A DNA stretch of 64,000 nucleotides. Origin: Roseimaritima multifibrata (GTDB lineage: Bacteria > Planctomycetota > Planctomycetia > Pirellulales > Pirellulaceae). Position 1 is the first letter of the stretch. Each line of letters begins with the position of its first letter. Below are positions 1 to 10,963 of the stretch, one piece after another. The stretch spans positions 1,798,001 through 1,862,000 of the forward strand of contig NZ_CP036262.1 in NCBI RefSeq assembly GCF_007741495.1, written 5' to 3'. The notes below the pieces were generated by a model. It was not told where the DNA came from. It was given only the letters and a program-made list of their open reading frames with translations, and made no database searches. A program made the translations under genes and the position numbers.

Positions 1-762
1 GTATACCGGAGTCGCACCCGCAAGAACGGCTTCGCGTGTCACGCGTTCCATCAATTCGGTGCTGACTTCTTCTTCGCTGAGCAGCAGTTCCATCAGTTCA
101 TCGCTGAACATCGAAAGCGATTCGAGCATGTGAGCGCGAGCGGCTTCGGCTTCTTCTTGCAGGTCAGCAGGGATTTCTTTTTCGGCAACGATTTCGCCGC
201 GATCCCCTTCGAAGTACAGAGCCTTCATTTTCTGCAGGTCGACGACGCCGCGGAAGTTTTCTTCGGCTCCGATGGGGATCTGCATCAGGAACGCTTCGGC
301 ACCCAGTTTTTCGCGAACTTGAGCAACCACTCGGTTCGGGTTGGCTCCGGTTCGGTCCATCTTGTTGATGAAAGCCAGCCGTGGAATTTGATAGCGTTTC
401 ATCTGGCGGTCGACCGTGATCGACTGACTTTGAACGCCACCCACTGAACAAAGAACCAGTACGGCTCCGTCCAGTACGCGAAGCGAACGTTCCACTTCGA
501 CCGTAAAGTCAACGTGGCCCGGGGTGTCAATCAAGTTGATCGGATGGTTTTTCCAGGAAACGCTCGTCGCGGCACTGGTAATCGTGATACCACGCTCACG
601 TTCCAGTTCCATATGGTCCATCGTGGCCCCGTCGCCATCGCCTCGAACTTCTTCGATCTTATGGATTCGGCCGGTATAAAACAGGATCCGCTCCGAGAGG
701 GTCGTTTTACCCGAGTCGATGTGGGCACTGATACCAATATTACGCAGTTTCTCCAGACTCAT
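1..762 (-). CDS. fusA: Elongation factor G, N-terminal 254 residues (gene runs off the window)
   Basis: Translational GTPase that moves tRNA and mRNA through the ribosome. Read on the minus strand from ATG at 760-762; no stop occurs before base 1, so the 3' part lies outside the window. Visible GTPase motifs in order: P-loop AHIDSGKTT (about residues 13-21), switch [10 protein letters not shown]3 DTPGHVDF and G4 NKMD. The segment [18 protein letters not shown], with extra residues before MD, is like the EF-G form found in spirochaetes, planctomycetes and some deltaproteobacteria (spdEFG1) rather than canonical EF-G; this subfamily assignment is from memory of the motif and not from an alignment. 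Such organisms normally carry a second EF-G, which is not in this window. No str-operon neighbour (rpsL, rpsG, tuf) is visible upstream. Confidence 0.93.
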   Translation of the reverse strand, partial: MSLEKLRNIGISAHIDSGKTTLSERILFYTGRIHKIEEVRGDGDGATMDHMELERERGITITSAATSVSWKNHPINLIDTPGHVDFTVEVERSLRVLDGAVLVLCSVGGVQSQSITVDRQMKRYQIPRLAFINKMDRTGANPNRVVAQVREKLGAEAFLMQIPIGAEENFRGVVDLQKMKALYFEGDRGEIVAEKEIPADLQEEAEAARAHMLESLSMFSDELMELLLSEEEVSTELMERVTREAVLAGATPVY

Positions 763-1220
763 TCGTACACCTGAACAACATTTGGTTTCCTGGAGCCGTA
801 TACCACGCTGGTCACGAACTTCGGTTAACCGGTACTTATAGGGGGTAAGACACGCTAACCGCTGAAAAGTGACGACGGCGCATGAAATTTTTGGGTGATT
901 TATCGGCAATATCGCAAACAAGAGGCCTGTCGGAAAGGGCAAAAACGCGGATTTTTAGGGGTTATTCCATACCTCAGGACCAGCGATTGACGAGTTCCCT
1001 CGCTTAGAAAGTCGCGGACCGAGGCGTTTTGTGCGAACGAAGGGGGCGGGGCGGCAGGAGACACGGGGGGATGCCCGTTGTACTGGGCAGCAAAATCCCA
1101 GCCCGACGCACTCGCCCGCTTTTTTCGCTTTTCCTCCAGAATGGTCTTGTGGTCATTGCCAAGGAATAGGTACTAACCGCCTGCTGTATCAGCCTACCGT
1201 CATCAGGAAAGGAGTCCGGA
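763..1220. other. Divergent intergenic region between EF-G and the POTRA protein
   Basis: 458 bases with no convincing reading frame. It must hold the promoters of both divergent genes. A Shine-Dalgarno-like AAAGGAG at 1208-1214 precedes the ATG at 1221. No clear sigma-70 boxes, repeats or RNA gene were recognised. Confidence 0.5.
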
Positions 1221-2612
1221 ATGCCGCTCAGGCTGGCGATATCCCTAACGTTTAGTGCGTCCCTATTCTTCCTCGCTACCACTGCGCTTGCTCAGTTCGG
1301 TGGAGGTGGTGCTGGAGGAGGAGGCGGCGGAGGTGCGCCTCCGCCAAACGAACGCCCTCGCTTCTCTGACCATGTCAATGAGATGGGAGGACTGCGCGTT
1401 CGCCGTGAAAAGGGGACCGCAATTGTGGCGGACGTGCAAATTCGGGGAAACCGATTTGTTAGTACCGCGGCCATTCTGCAAAAGCTGGAAACCCGCGTCG
1501 ACCGCTTGTTCGATGAAGAGCTTGTCATGAGCGACATTCGGGCACTGCGAGAATTCGGGGCCTTCTCCGATGTCCGCTTCCGGATCGAAGACGCTGCGAA
1601 CGGCAAAGTCGTGATTTTCGACGTGGTCGAACTTCCCACGGTTTCGGACGTTATCTACTTCGGTAATCGCGGGTTAAATGATCGAGAGCTAAAGGGACGT
1701 TCTGGGTTGCAACCGAAGGACCCTCTGAACGAATTCACGATCGAATCGGCGGTTCGCCGCTTGGAAGATTTTTACCGTGAAAAAGGTTTCAATAATGCGG
1801 TGATCCAATCGGTGATCGGGCATGATAAGGATCCCCGTGCCGTGATCTTTCGGATCAACGAAGGGGAACTGGAGCGGATTGCCAAAATCAATATGGTCGG
1901 GAATGAGATCGAGGGTGACGCTCGGCTGAAGAAGGTCATTCGGTCTCGAGAACCCTTTATGCGTTTCGGGTATTACATCAACAATCCAGCGAATCTGAAA
2001 CAGATTGATGAGGATGTCGACATCCTCACTCGCTATTACCGAAACCTCGGGTTCCTGCGAGCTCACGTTAGTCGTCAGATCGAGTACGACGATTCTGGGC
2101 AGTGGTTAACGGTCACTTTCGTGATTGTCGAGAACGAACGATACATCATCAACGATATTCAGATCGTAGGAAATGAGTTCGTCGATGAAGCTCAGCTTCG
2201 CGAACGTTTGACGCTGAAAGCGGGTGACTACTTCAGCGGCATGAAAATGAATTTGGACGTCAGTGAGCTGACTTACTCTTACGGAACGCTTGGGTTTATC
2301 TACTGCGAAGTCCAGCCCCAGCCGGTGATGCGAGACGAGCCTGACCGCGTCGATTTGGTCTACAAGATCAGCGAAGGCGATCGCTGGAAGATCGGTCAGA
2401 TCTTTGTCAATGTGGAAGGTGAGCCGCATCTGATGCGGGAAACCATGTTGCTAAATCAGTTGGATTTGGTGGAGGGGCAGTTCATTGATCGCCGCAAACT
2501 GGAATCAGGACGCAATGTCTTGAATCGTTTGCAGCTGTTTGAAAATAACCCAACGCTTGCCGATCCACCGGACATTAAAGTGGTCCCTCAGGAGGGAAGC
2601 TTTGAATATTGA
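1221..2612 (+). CDS. POTRA-only outer-membrane assembly protein (BamA N-terminal half)
   Basis: 463 residues with a cleavable signal peptide (residues 1 to about 25, ending ALAQ) and a Gly-rich spacer (about 26-40). Five consecutive POTRA-like units follow at about 65-140, 140-215, 216-305, 306-388 and 388-445, each with the usual pattern of a strand, two helices and a strand (for example IRGNRFVS, IVGNEFVDE). POTRA domains of BamA bind unfolded outer-membrane proteins and partner lipoproteins in the periplasm. The protein ends just after POTRA 5, where a normal BamA would begin its 16-strand barrel. The barrel is encoded by the next gene, whose ATG starts one base after this stop codon. The start is supported by AAAGGAG six bases upstream. 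Likely forms a two-chain Bam complex with the next product (inference). Confidence 0.88.
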   Translation: MPLRLAISLTFSASLFFLATTALAQFGGGGAGGGGGGGAPPPNERPRFSDHVNEMGGLRVRREKGTAIVADVQIRGNRFVSTAAILQKLETRVDRLFDEELVMSDIRALREFGAFSDVRFRIEDAANGKVVIFDVVELPTVSDVIYFGNRGLNDRELKGRSGLQPKDPLNEFTIESAVRRLEDFYREKGFNNAVIQSVIGHDKDPRAVIFRINEGELERIAKINMVGNEIEGDARLKKVIRSREPFMRFGYYINNPANLKQIDEDVDILTRYYRNLGFLRAHVSRQIEYDDSGQWLTVTFVIVENERYIINDIQIVGNEFVDEAQLRERLTLKAGDYFSGMKMNLDVSELTYSYGTLGFIYCEVQPQPVMRDEPDRVDLVYKISEGDRWKIGQIFVNVEGEPHLMRETMLLNQLDLVEGQFIDRRKLESGRNVLNRLQLFENNPTLADPPDIKVVPQEGSFEY

Positions 2613-2613
2613 T

Positions 2614-4233
2614 ATGAATACAGCTCCGACTTCTAAAGCTCCTCAAACCTCTGGTTGGTCACCTGTGCGAACCGCATCGATGTCGCTTCCGTGCCGTCCG
2701 ATTTCAAGTCGGCTGGTCGTCTGGGGGGCCAGTTGCTTTGGGCTGTTGGTCCTTGCGACCGGCTGTTCTCAGCTGCCGCAGTCGAAGTCTCCGGCGCCGT
2801 TCACCAATTCGGTTGGTTCGAGCGGGCAGGTGTCGCCTGCAACCGATTTGGTTGCCCAGGTTGGAACCCCTGGTGTCGTTCAGCCCACCGTTGGTGGGCA
2901 AACGGTAGCCAGCGGGCAAGCGGTTCAGCGACCGGCAGATCCGTCGGTTGGAATCGTACGGGCTCAAGGGGGTGGTTATGCCACGCCTCCGTCTTACCAG
3001 TCGGGTGACACCCTTCCACCTCCTCAGCCTTACAACGGTGCACCTTACAATGGGCCACCGGTAAGTGCGGTCCCCGAGGCGGCAGGAACCGTGTTTGCCG
3101 ATCCTGCCTTCCACGGTACGGACTTTGCCCCGCCGCCACCGATGCCTTATGCCCCTCAAGAAAACGTGGCCGACCTCTATATCAATGGAGCTCCGGGACG
3201 GACCGGCAAGATTATGATTGGTGGTGCGGTCAACAGTGACGCAGGGGTGACCGGTCAGTTTACGATCGACGAGCGGAACTTTGATATCCGCCGATGGCCG
3301 ACCAGTTTTCAAGACATGTTTAGTGGGACGGCATTTCGTGGTGACGGGCAGACGTTCCGTTTGGAAGCCGCTCCCGGTACCGAGTATCAGCGTTACAGCG
3401 TGCAGTTTGGTGAACCGAACCTGTTTGACACAAACGTCAGCATGAACCTGTCTGGGTTTTTGTATAACCGGCGATTTCAAGACTGGGATGAAGAACGGAT
3501 CGGAGCTCGGTTAGCACTCGGGTATCGCCTCACTTCTGACCTATCGATGTCGGCCGGCCTGCAAGGTCAAAGTGTCGAACTGTCGGATCCTTTGATCCCG
3601 ATTCCGGAAATTACGGACTACGTCGGCCAACATGACCTGTTCGCCGGACAGTTCAAACTTACCCATGACACTCGCGACAGCCCTTTTGGGGCGAGCCAAG
3701 GTCACATGTTGGAGTGGAGTTTCGAGCAAACGTTCGGCGATTATGTCTATCCGAAGGCGGAGATCGACTATCGGCGTTACTTCCTGGTTCGTCAGCGAGC
3801 CGATGGATCTGGCAAACACACCCTCACCTTCGGGACGCAATTTGGCGTAAGCGGCAACGAGACACCCGTTTTCGAGAACTTCTTTGCTGGTGGTTACGCG
3901 ACGCTGCGTGGGTTTGAATTCCGCGGTGCGAGTCCAATGATTTCGGGAGCTCAGGTTGGGGGCCGTTTCAGCTGGATCAGCTCGGTCGAATATATGGCTC
4001 CGATCACGGCGGACGATGCCTTTCGGGCGGTCGCCTTCGTCGACTTCGGGACCGTGGAACGGGACTTCGATATCAATGCTGACAACTTCCGCGTTGCCCC
4101 AGGGTTTGGTATCCGAGCCGCGATTCCTGCGATGGGCCCTGCTCCGCTGGCATTTGACTTTGCGTTCCCGGTCGCCTATGCCGAAACGGATGAACGTCAA
4201 GTCTTCAGCTTTTACATGAGTGCCGCACGATAA
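2614..4233 (+). CDS. Omp85/BamA-type beta-barrel protein with lipoprotein-like N-terminus
   Basis: 539 residues. The N-terminus has a basic stretch, a hydrophobic segment and a lipobox ending LATGC (Cys about 51), followed by a Pro/Gln/Gly/Val-rich linker to about residue 180. The rest is an Omp85 surface-antigen barrel: the opening GKIMIGGAVNSDAGVTG and ERNFDI resemble the first barrel strands of BamA, and TLRGFEFRG carries the conserved RGF of barrel loop L6. The barrel inserts and folds outer-membrane proteins. No POTRA domain is present; these are in the preceding gene. The start at 2614 immediately follows the upstream stop; an in-frame ATG at 2680 would give a more usual 29-residue lipoprotein signal and is an alternative. 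The C-terminus ends FYMSAAR rather than with the typical terminal Phe. Confidence 0.87.
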   Translation: MNTAPTSKAPQTSGWSPVRTASMSLPCRPISSRLVVWGASCFGLLVLATGCSQLPQSKSPAPFTNSVGSSGQVSPATDLVAQVGTPGVVQPTVGGQTVASGQAVQRPADPSVGIVRAQGGGYATPPSYQSGDTLPPPQPYNGAPYNGPPVSAVPEAAGTVFADPAFHGTDFAPPPPMPYAPQENVADLYINGAPGRTGKIMIGGAVNSDAGVTGQFTIDERNFDIRRWPTSFQDMFSGTAFRGDGQTFRLEAAPGTEYQRYSVQFGEPNLFDTNVSMNLSGFLYNRRFQDWDEERIGARLALGYRLTSDLSMSAGLQGQSVELSDPLIPIPEITDYVGQHDLFAGQFKLTHDTRDSPFGASQGHMLEWSFEQTFGDYVYPKAEIDYRRYFLVRQRADGSGKHTLTFGTQFGVSGNETPVFENFFAGGYATLRGFEFRGASPMISGAQVGGRFSWISSVEYMAPITADDAFRAVAFVDFGTVERDFDINADNFRVAPGFGIRAAIPAMGPAPLAFDFAFPVAYAETDERQVFSFYMSAAR

Positions 4234-4376
4234 TGGGGCATTTGGGGGTCTTCCCTTGGAAGCCGGTTTGGAGGAATCTATGGGATTCCCCTTTCATTGC
4301 CATCGGATCGATCAAGTGGGCGGTTTAAGCTCGCTTTGTCCGCTGGCAGATGGCGTTCTAAGTTCTAGGTTTTTGC

Positions 4377-4796
4377 ATGCTCCCTCACAGCGAATTGGCG
4401 ACGGCCCTTGAAACCGGTGATTTAGTGCAAGCCAAGGAATTGCTTGCTGCACATCCCGAAATGCTGAATTCGGTTGAATGGACGCCCCCACCGCTCCACT
4501 GTGCGGTCCTTGCCGATCAGTTAGAGATCGCTGAGCAGTTGCTGGAAATGGGGGCCGATATCGAACTTCGCGATCCGGATCGTGGGACGACTCCACTGCG
4601 TTATGCCGTGGTCTACTGCAATCTTCCCATGATCGAAATGCTGATGGAAAAAGGTGCAAACGTCGGCCCGATCGAAGAGGAAGGGACGACCGCTCTCGAA
4701 TTAGCATTGGCCGGCGCCGACGGTGCCTTTGAAGAATACGATGATCTACCCGCCAAAGGCGAATTTCTCAAAGTTGTCGAATTGCTAAGTCGCTAG
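4377..4796 (+). CDS. Ankyrin-repeat protein
   Basis: 139 residues with no signal peptide or membrane segment, so probably cytoplasmic. Two clear ankyrin repeats are visible (PPLHCAVLADQLEIAEQLLEMGADIE and TPLRYAVVYCNLPMIEMLMEKGANV) with a partial third (TTALELALAGADG) and a first degenerate unit at the N-terminus (ELATALETGDLVQAKELLAAHPEML). Ankyrin repeats bind partner proteins; the partner cannot be deduced. It stands alone: 143 bases downstream of the barrel gene and convergent with the DUF1501 gene. Confidence 0.85.
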   Translation: MLPHSELATALETGDLVQAKELLAAHPEMLNSVEWTPPPLHCAVLADQLEIAEQLLEMGADIELRDPDRGTTPLRYAVVYCNLPMIEMLMEKGANVGPIEEEGTTALELALAGADGAFEEYDDLPAKGEFLKVVELLSR

Positions 4797-4833
4797 TTTC
4801 CAAGCACGCTGGTTTTGAAGTGGTGCTGGCCGG

Positions 4834-6324
<1,491 letters not shown>

Positions 6325-6327
6325 GGT

Positions 6328-9210
6328 TTATCGTTTTTGTAGGGTTTCATCCAAATTCAACATCACATTTGCCAGCACGGTCCAGGCGGCTAGCTCACTT
6401 GACGTCGCGGAAATGTTTGCTGGGATGGGGCCCAGTGGGTTGGTAGCCATCGCATTCGCTTCGGTTTCTCGCGATGCATACCATTCGGCCGTTTCTTTAA
6501 AAAGCTTGTTCAGGGCCGCTACTTCGTCATCGGAAGGAGCCCGGATCAGGCACCGCCGAAACAGCCAGGTCAGTCGGTCGTCGTGGGAATTGGACGCTTG
6601 CCAAGTCATCCGTGCCAAGCCCTGCGAAGCTTCGATATAGACCGGGTCGTTCATCGTTACCAGGGCCTGCAGCGGAGTGTTGGTGGTGCCGCGGTTTAAA
6701 ATACAGACCTCTCGGCTGGGCGCGTCAAACGTCGCCATCGAAGGGTACGGCATCGACCTCCGCCATTCGGTATACAAAGCACGTCGGTAGCGATCGCTGC
6801 CCACGCTGTCTTTCCAGTCGGTGCTTCCTCCAAACGCAGCCTTCAAGCCCAGCGTTGGTCGAGGCGGTTGCACCGAAGGCCCGAACATCGTTCGTGAAAG
6901 CAGTCCGCTAACGGCCAACGCTTGGTCGCGAACCGCTTCGGCAGAAAGCCGGAACCTTGGGCCGCGGGAAAGCAGCCGGTTCGTTGGATCCCGTTCCAGG
7001 GACAGCTGCGAGACGTCCGAAGATTGTTGATAGGTTGCGGAGAGCACGATCTGGCGAATCAAATGTTGCAGGTCCCAGTCGCTTTCCATCCATTCAACCG
7101 CTAGCCAGTCGAGTAATTCTGGGTGGCTGGGGAGTTCGCCTTGCGATCCAAATTCTTCGCTCGTTGCCACCAGCCCGATTCCGAAGAACTGTTCCCAGAC
7201 ACGATTGACCATCACGCGTGCGGTCAACGGATTTTGCCGATCGACCAACCATTCGGCCAGTCCCAGACGATTGGCGACGTGTTCGTCTGGAAGGTCGTGG
7301 AAGACGGCGGGAACTCCGGGCTGAACCGCTTTTCCGGGCGATAAATAGCTGCCTCGAAGGTGAATGTTCGTTGATCTTGGCTCGGGCAATTCTTGCAGTA
7401 CAGGGACGGTTGCCCGCGGCGTGATGTCGGCGATTTGTTGCTGTATCGCGTCCAGTTGACGCTGCCAAAACACTCGCCCAAGCCGGTCTTGTTGTTCGGC
7501 ATCCCGCTGGTCGGCAGGGATTGCGACGATCGCAGCCAATTCGGCAGGGAGGCTGGTGATTGCGAATCGCTGTTGCTCAGCGGGTGCCTGCTTAACGGTT
7601 TCGCTAAAGACAACCTTCTTGTCAGCATCAAGCAGACTAATCCGGAAACCATCCAGTCGTTCACGCATGCCGGGGCCCGTGCGGTTCCAGATTTCGATCG
7701 CTTCAACAGCTTGGGGGCTCCCCAAATCCAATTCCCACCAGGGCGATTTTTCTTGGTTGTTATGGGTGACACTGTTGTTGTCATAGTTTCCGTCTCGATT
7801 CCCGTCGATGGCTCGCTTCGCTTCGCCGCCGTAGCCGGTCGAGGATTGTTGGGCCTTTCCAGTAGGGGCAATGTTCTGCCCCGCTTGCCAGACTTCGACT
7901 TCGGCGAGTGAGAGGAATCGGTTTTCTCCGGGAAGGTCAATTCGCACGTACCGGCCCTGCGGTTGTTGCGTGCTGATCGACTGTTCCCACTCGGTTTGCT
8001 GCGGCGAGGTGGGGATTTTGTCTGCGGAAAGTCTTGTTTCAATGGGACGCCGTTGTGCCGAGAGAACCGATTTTTGTATTTGCTGCGACGCCGTAAAGAA
8101 TGGCTCGGTCGGCGATTCATCGCGGCGATCCGCATCGGCGGTACTGTTCAAAATGGCGTAGACCTGGAAGTACTCCTCGTGGGTGAACGGATCGTACTTG
8201 TGGGTATGGCACTGCGCACATGCCATGGTCGATCCCATCCAAACAGCAAAGGTCGTGTTGACGCGATCGACGATCGCAGCACTGCGGAATTCTTCATCGT
8301 CGGTGCCACCTTCGCTGTTGGTCATCGTGTTGCGATGAAACCCGGTCGCTGCGACGGGAACATTGGTCTCGGGAGGCAGTAGGTCGCCAGCGATTTGTTC
8401 TACGGTGAACTGATCAAACGGTTTGCTGCCGGCGAAGGATTCGATCACATAATCGCGATAGGGCCAAATGGTTCTCGGTGGGTCGTCGGCGTAGCCAGCA
8501 CTGTCGGCGTAGCGAGCAAGATCTAGCCAGACGGCCGCCCAGCGTTCTCCGGCGGCGGGTTGGCTGAGTAAGCGATCGACCATCCGTTCGACCTTGTCTG
8601 GAGCGGTGTCGCTTTCGAATAGGTCCGCTTCCTCTGGAGTGGGCGGCAAGCCGGTCAGGTCAAGGGAAAGTCTACGCAGCAAGAAAGCGTCGGACGCTGG
8701 CGGACTGGGTGGCAGTTTTGCCTCTTGTAAGCGTTTTAAAATGAAAGCGTCGACCGGGGTTTGGGCCCAGTTGTCCGCTAGGTCCGTTTGCAGGTTGAGA
8801 GGCGGTTGGGTCGCTTGCGGCGGAATGTAGGACCAGTGCGGTGCATAAACCGCGCCTCCCTCAATCCACCGCTTAAACGCGGCCCGCTCCGATGGACTTA
8901 ATGGGTCCCCCATGCTGGGCGGAGGCATCACCGCATCGGGATCCTCGGACTGAATCCTGGCCCATAGCTCGCTTTTCTCTAACGAGCCCGGCGTGACCGC
9001 TGAGTAGCCTCCAAGGTCCTCGAACGCACCCTCCTGTGTGTCCAACCGCAGGCCGGCTTCCCTTTGCTCTGGATCGGGGCCATGGCAGGCAAAACATCGA
9101 TTCGACAAAACCGATTTTATGTCTCGATTGAAATCGATATCTTCGGCTGTCAGGCAGAGGGACGCTTGAAAAGCACATCCCAGCAGCATCAGGTAGCGGA
9201 GGGCAATCAC
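6328..9210 (-). CDS. PSCyt1/DUF1549/DUF1553 (PSD1) cytochrome-domain protein with discoidin domain
   Basis: 960 residues with signal peptide (about 1-22). Domains in order: planctomycete cytochrome c domain PSCyt1 with haem motif CFACH (about 39-43) followed by GPDPEQREAGLRLD and the downstream MPPPSMGDPLS Met region; DUF1549 (about 150-360, with DLARYADSAGY and ACAQCHTHKYDPF); an inserted F5/8 type C/discoidin-like domain (about 420-540, GRYVRIDLPG to WWELDLGSPQAVEAIEIWN), probably carbohydrate-binding; and DUF1553 (about 640-930, ending TVLANVMLNLDETL). Probably a periplasmic or surface redox enzyme; activity is not established for the family. First gene of a two-gene operon with the DUF1501 protein. 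Confidence 0.93.
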   Translation of the reverse strand: MIALRYLMLLGCAFQASLCLTAEDIDFNRDIKSVLSNRCFACHGPDPEQREAGLRLDTQEGAFEDLGGYSAVTPGSLEKSELWARIQSEDPDAVMPPPSMGDPLSPSERAAFKRWIEGGAVYAPHWSYIPPQATQPPLNLQTDLADNWAQTPVDAFILKRLQEAKLPPSPPASDAFLLRRLSLDLTGLPPTPEEADLFESDTAPDKVERMVDRLLSQPAAGERWAAVWLDLARYADSAGYADDPPRTIWPYRDYVIESFAGSKPFDQFTVEQIAGDLLPPETNVPVAATGFHRNTMTNSEGGTDDEEFRSAAIVDRVNTTFAVWMGSTMACAQCHTHKYDPFTHEEYFQVYAILNSTADADRRDESPTEPFFTASQQIQKSVLSAQRRPIETRLSADKIPTSPQQTEWEQSISTQQPQGRYVRIDLPGENRFLSLAEVEVWQAGQNIAPTGKAQQSSTGYGGEAKRAIDGNRDGNYDNNSVTHNNQEKSPWWELDLGSPQAVEAIEIWNRTGPGMRERLDGFRISLLDADKKVVFSETVKQAPAEQQRFAITSLPAELAAIVAIPADQRDAEQQDRLGRVFWQRQLDAIQQQIADITPRATVPVLQELPEPRSTNIHLRGSYLSPGKAVQPGVPAVFHDLPDEHVANRLGLAEWLVDRQNPLTARVMVNRVWEQFFGIGLVATSEEFGSQGELPSHPELLDWLAVEWMESDWDLQHLIRQIVLSATYQQSSDVSQLSLERDPTNRLLSRGPRFRLSAEAVRDQALAVSGLLSRTMFGPSVQPPRPTLGLKAAFGGSTDWKDSVGSDRYRRALYTEWRRSMPYPSMATFDAPSREVCILNRGTTNTPLQALVTMNDPVYIEASQGLARMTWQASNSHDDRLTWLFRRCLIRAPSDDEVAALNKLFKETAEWYASRETEANAMATNPLGPIPANISATSSELAAWTVLANVMLNLDETLQKR

Positions 9211-9349
9211 GATGGTGTAAACGCCGAAAGGAAGGGAGCGATGGAGGCGTCCCTATTGTAACCGATCGATTGCACGGGAGTGGAGAAGTCGAGTTTGTAG
9301 AGGACGGTCCGCACCGACTTTTGGGGGGCCGCTTCTTCTTTCCGTGCGT

Positions 9350-9994
9350 TTACTTTCCGCAAAGCACCTGAGAGGAAACAACGAATCGTGACTTCGGCGA
9401 ATCTTCAAAACGACTGTGAAATGGACGGAAAATGGCGCGGGCGCTGCCGGCAAGAAGCACGGCAGTCCCAGCAACGGCCAGCATTAAAATCAGCCAACCA
9501 CGGTAGAGATCCGGGATCGGAAGAGAAATGTCGGTGAAGGCGACCCGGTAGGTTCCCCACAGCAGGCCGCCGCCCACAAGGGCCGCCAGGATGCCGACGA
9601 ATCGGTGATGGGTTGAGACGCCCCGTAGCGGAGCGCCAAGCAGCGACGCTAAACCAAAACCGAGTGGATTCAGAAGATAAAACCAGCCGACTTGGGCGGG
9701 GGACAATGCCCCGATGAAAATAAATCCGATTGCCGTAACCATAATCGCAGGGAACGCCTGAGTGATCGCTTGGACGGCATTGGGCGGTATCGGTGCATGC
9801 GAGAGCAAGCTATTGGTATTCAACCCGATTTGCTGCACCGATCCGGATTCTAGGCCGGCGATCGCTTGGTTCGGCTGCGGTGAAATCAATGGCAATACCG
9901 ATTCCAGTGATCCATAAAGCATGTACAGACCGACCGAGCTTAAAATCAGTCCAATAAATTGACAGGACAGTCCGTTGGAGCGTGACGTGGTCAT
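9350..9994 (-). CDS. Multi-pass membrane protein of unknown function
   Basis: 214 residues with about five hydrophobic segments (roughly residues 10-30, 80-100, 103-122, 130-148 and 165-188). I do not recognise the family. The region between the first two segments (about 35-78) is polar and probably extracytoplasmic. It is upstream of, and on the same strand as, the PSD1 gene but separated by 139 bases, so co-transcription is uncertain. Codon use looks like the neighbours, so it is probably a real gene. Confidence 0.7.
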   Translation of the reverse strand: MTTSRSNGLSCQFIGLILSSVGLYMLYGSLESVLPLISPQPNQAIAGLESGSVQQIGLNTNSLLSHAPIPPNAVQAITQAFPAIMVTAIGFIFIGALSPAQVGWFYLLNPLGFGLASLLGAPLRGVSTHHRFVGILAALVGGGLLWGTYRVAFTDISLPIPDLYRGWLILMLAVAGTAVLLAGSARAIFRPFHSRFEDSPKSRFVVSSQVLCGK

Positions 9995-10172
9995 CGAATT
10001 GCCTAGCGTGCCGAAGTTGCAGGAGAGATTTCACAATGCGGTGAAATCTACGACGTAACCTGCAATGCTCGCGATTCCGATGAACGCGCAGCCCGTAAAC
10101 CTTCACTTTCGAGGATGTCTAGATGACCTGTAGCGTTTGTAGTGAGAGCGGTCCGTGTCGGCGGAAACTTTA

Positions 10173-10790
10173 CTACTGCGTATCGGCTTGCGGAGCGGGC
10201 TGGGAACGGTCCTGTTGAACCGGAGCTTCTTCGACTTCGGCAGCCGTTTCGAATTTAAACGACGCACTGTTCATGCAGAACCGTTTGCCCGTCGGTGCCG
10301 GGCCGTCATCAAAGACATGTCCCAGATGCGATTTGCAGCGTGCACAATGGACTTCGATTCGAGGAAAGACCATTTTCCAGTCTTTCTTGACGCCGACGAC
10401 CTGATTGGAAAGCGGAGCGTAGAAACTGGGCCAGCCGGTCCCCGATTTAAATTTTGTGTCGGAGGTAAAGAGGGGGAGTTCGCAGACGACGCAGCGGTAC
10501 AAACCTTTCCGCTTATTGTTCCAGTACAGGTTTCGGAAGGCCGTTTCCGTACCCGCTTCCTGTGTGACGCGGTACTGCATCGAATTCAGATCGCGGCGTA
10601 ATTCGCGTTTGCTTTTGGGGCTGTACTCTGGGACCAAAAAGGGAACGTCGAAGTCGTTCGCCTGTGGTTCTTGCGATCCGTCCGAGAGGGAATCTTCTGC
10701 AAAGACTGAAATGCCCACTAAACCGCCCGCGCAGGTTGCGGTCAGGAACAACGCGTTGCGGCGAGAGATACGACTGGCACGGCAGGTCAT
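10173..10790 (-). CDS. msrB: Peptide-methionine (R)-S-oxide reductase, Tat-exported
   Basis: 205 residues. Repairs methionine-R-sulfoxide in proteins. N-terminal Tat-like signal (ISRRNALFLTATCAGG, about 8-23) points to a periplasmic enzyme. The MsrB domain spans about residues 60-185: both zinc-binding CxxC pairs are present (CVVC and CARC), the GTGWPSFY motif is intact, and the catalytic Cys lies in RFCMNSAS. A Pro/Gln-rich tail follows the domain. AAAGGA lies eight bases before the ATG. Divergent from the ABC ATPase gene. No msrA or reducing partner is nearby; an exported MsrB needs an electron donor which is not in this window. Confidence 0.94.
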   Translation of the reverse strand: MTCRASRISRRNALFLTATCAGGLVGISVFAEDSLSDGSQEPQANDFDVPFLVPEYSPKSKRELRRDLNSMQYRVTQEAGTETAFRNLYWNNKRKGLYRCVVCELPLFTSDTKFKSGTGWPSFYAPLSNQVVGVKKDWKMVFPRIEVHCARCKSHLGHVFDDGPAPTGKRFCMNSASFKFETAAEVEEAPVQQDRSQPAPQADTQ

Positions 10791-10963
10791 CGGATGATTT
10801 CCTTTGAAAGGTGGAATCGGCGAACAAGCGAGGGCAAACAGCGTCGGTCGCGGGGCATCAATGGTGCGTGTCTGGTCTTACAATGGTTCATTGTAGATTT
10901 CAGCCGCCTGTTTTTCAGCTTGAATTTTGTCCACCTGTTCCTGGTTTTGAAAGAGTTAGTCGT

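Noticed and set aside
2704-3480. 258-residue minus-strand frame within the beta-barrel gene
   Set aside because: Antisense shadow of a clear Omp85 gene; composition is Arg/Gly-rich as typical for antisense of GC-rich genes.
7224-8135. 303-residue minus-strand frame inside the PSD1 gene
   Set aside because: Same-strand alternative frame of the PSD1 gene, with high Arg/Ser/Pro content and no start signal.
10811-10963. Longer N-terminus of the ABC ATPase from ATG 10811
   Set aside because: The extra 51 residues have no match to the ATPase family and lie in the divergent msrB promoter region; TTG 10964 has a ribosome-binding site.
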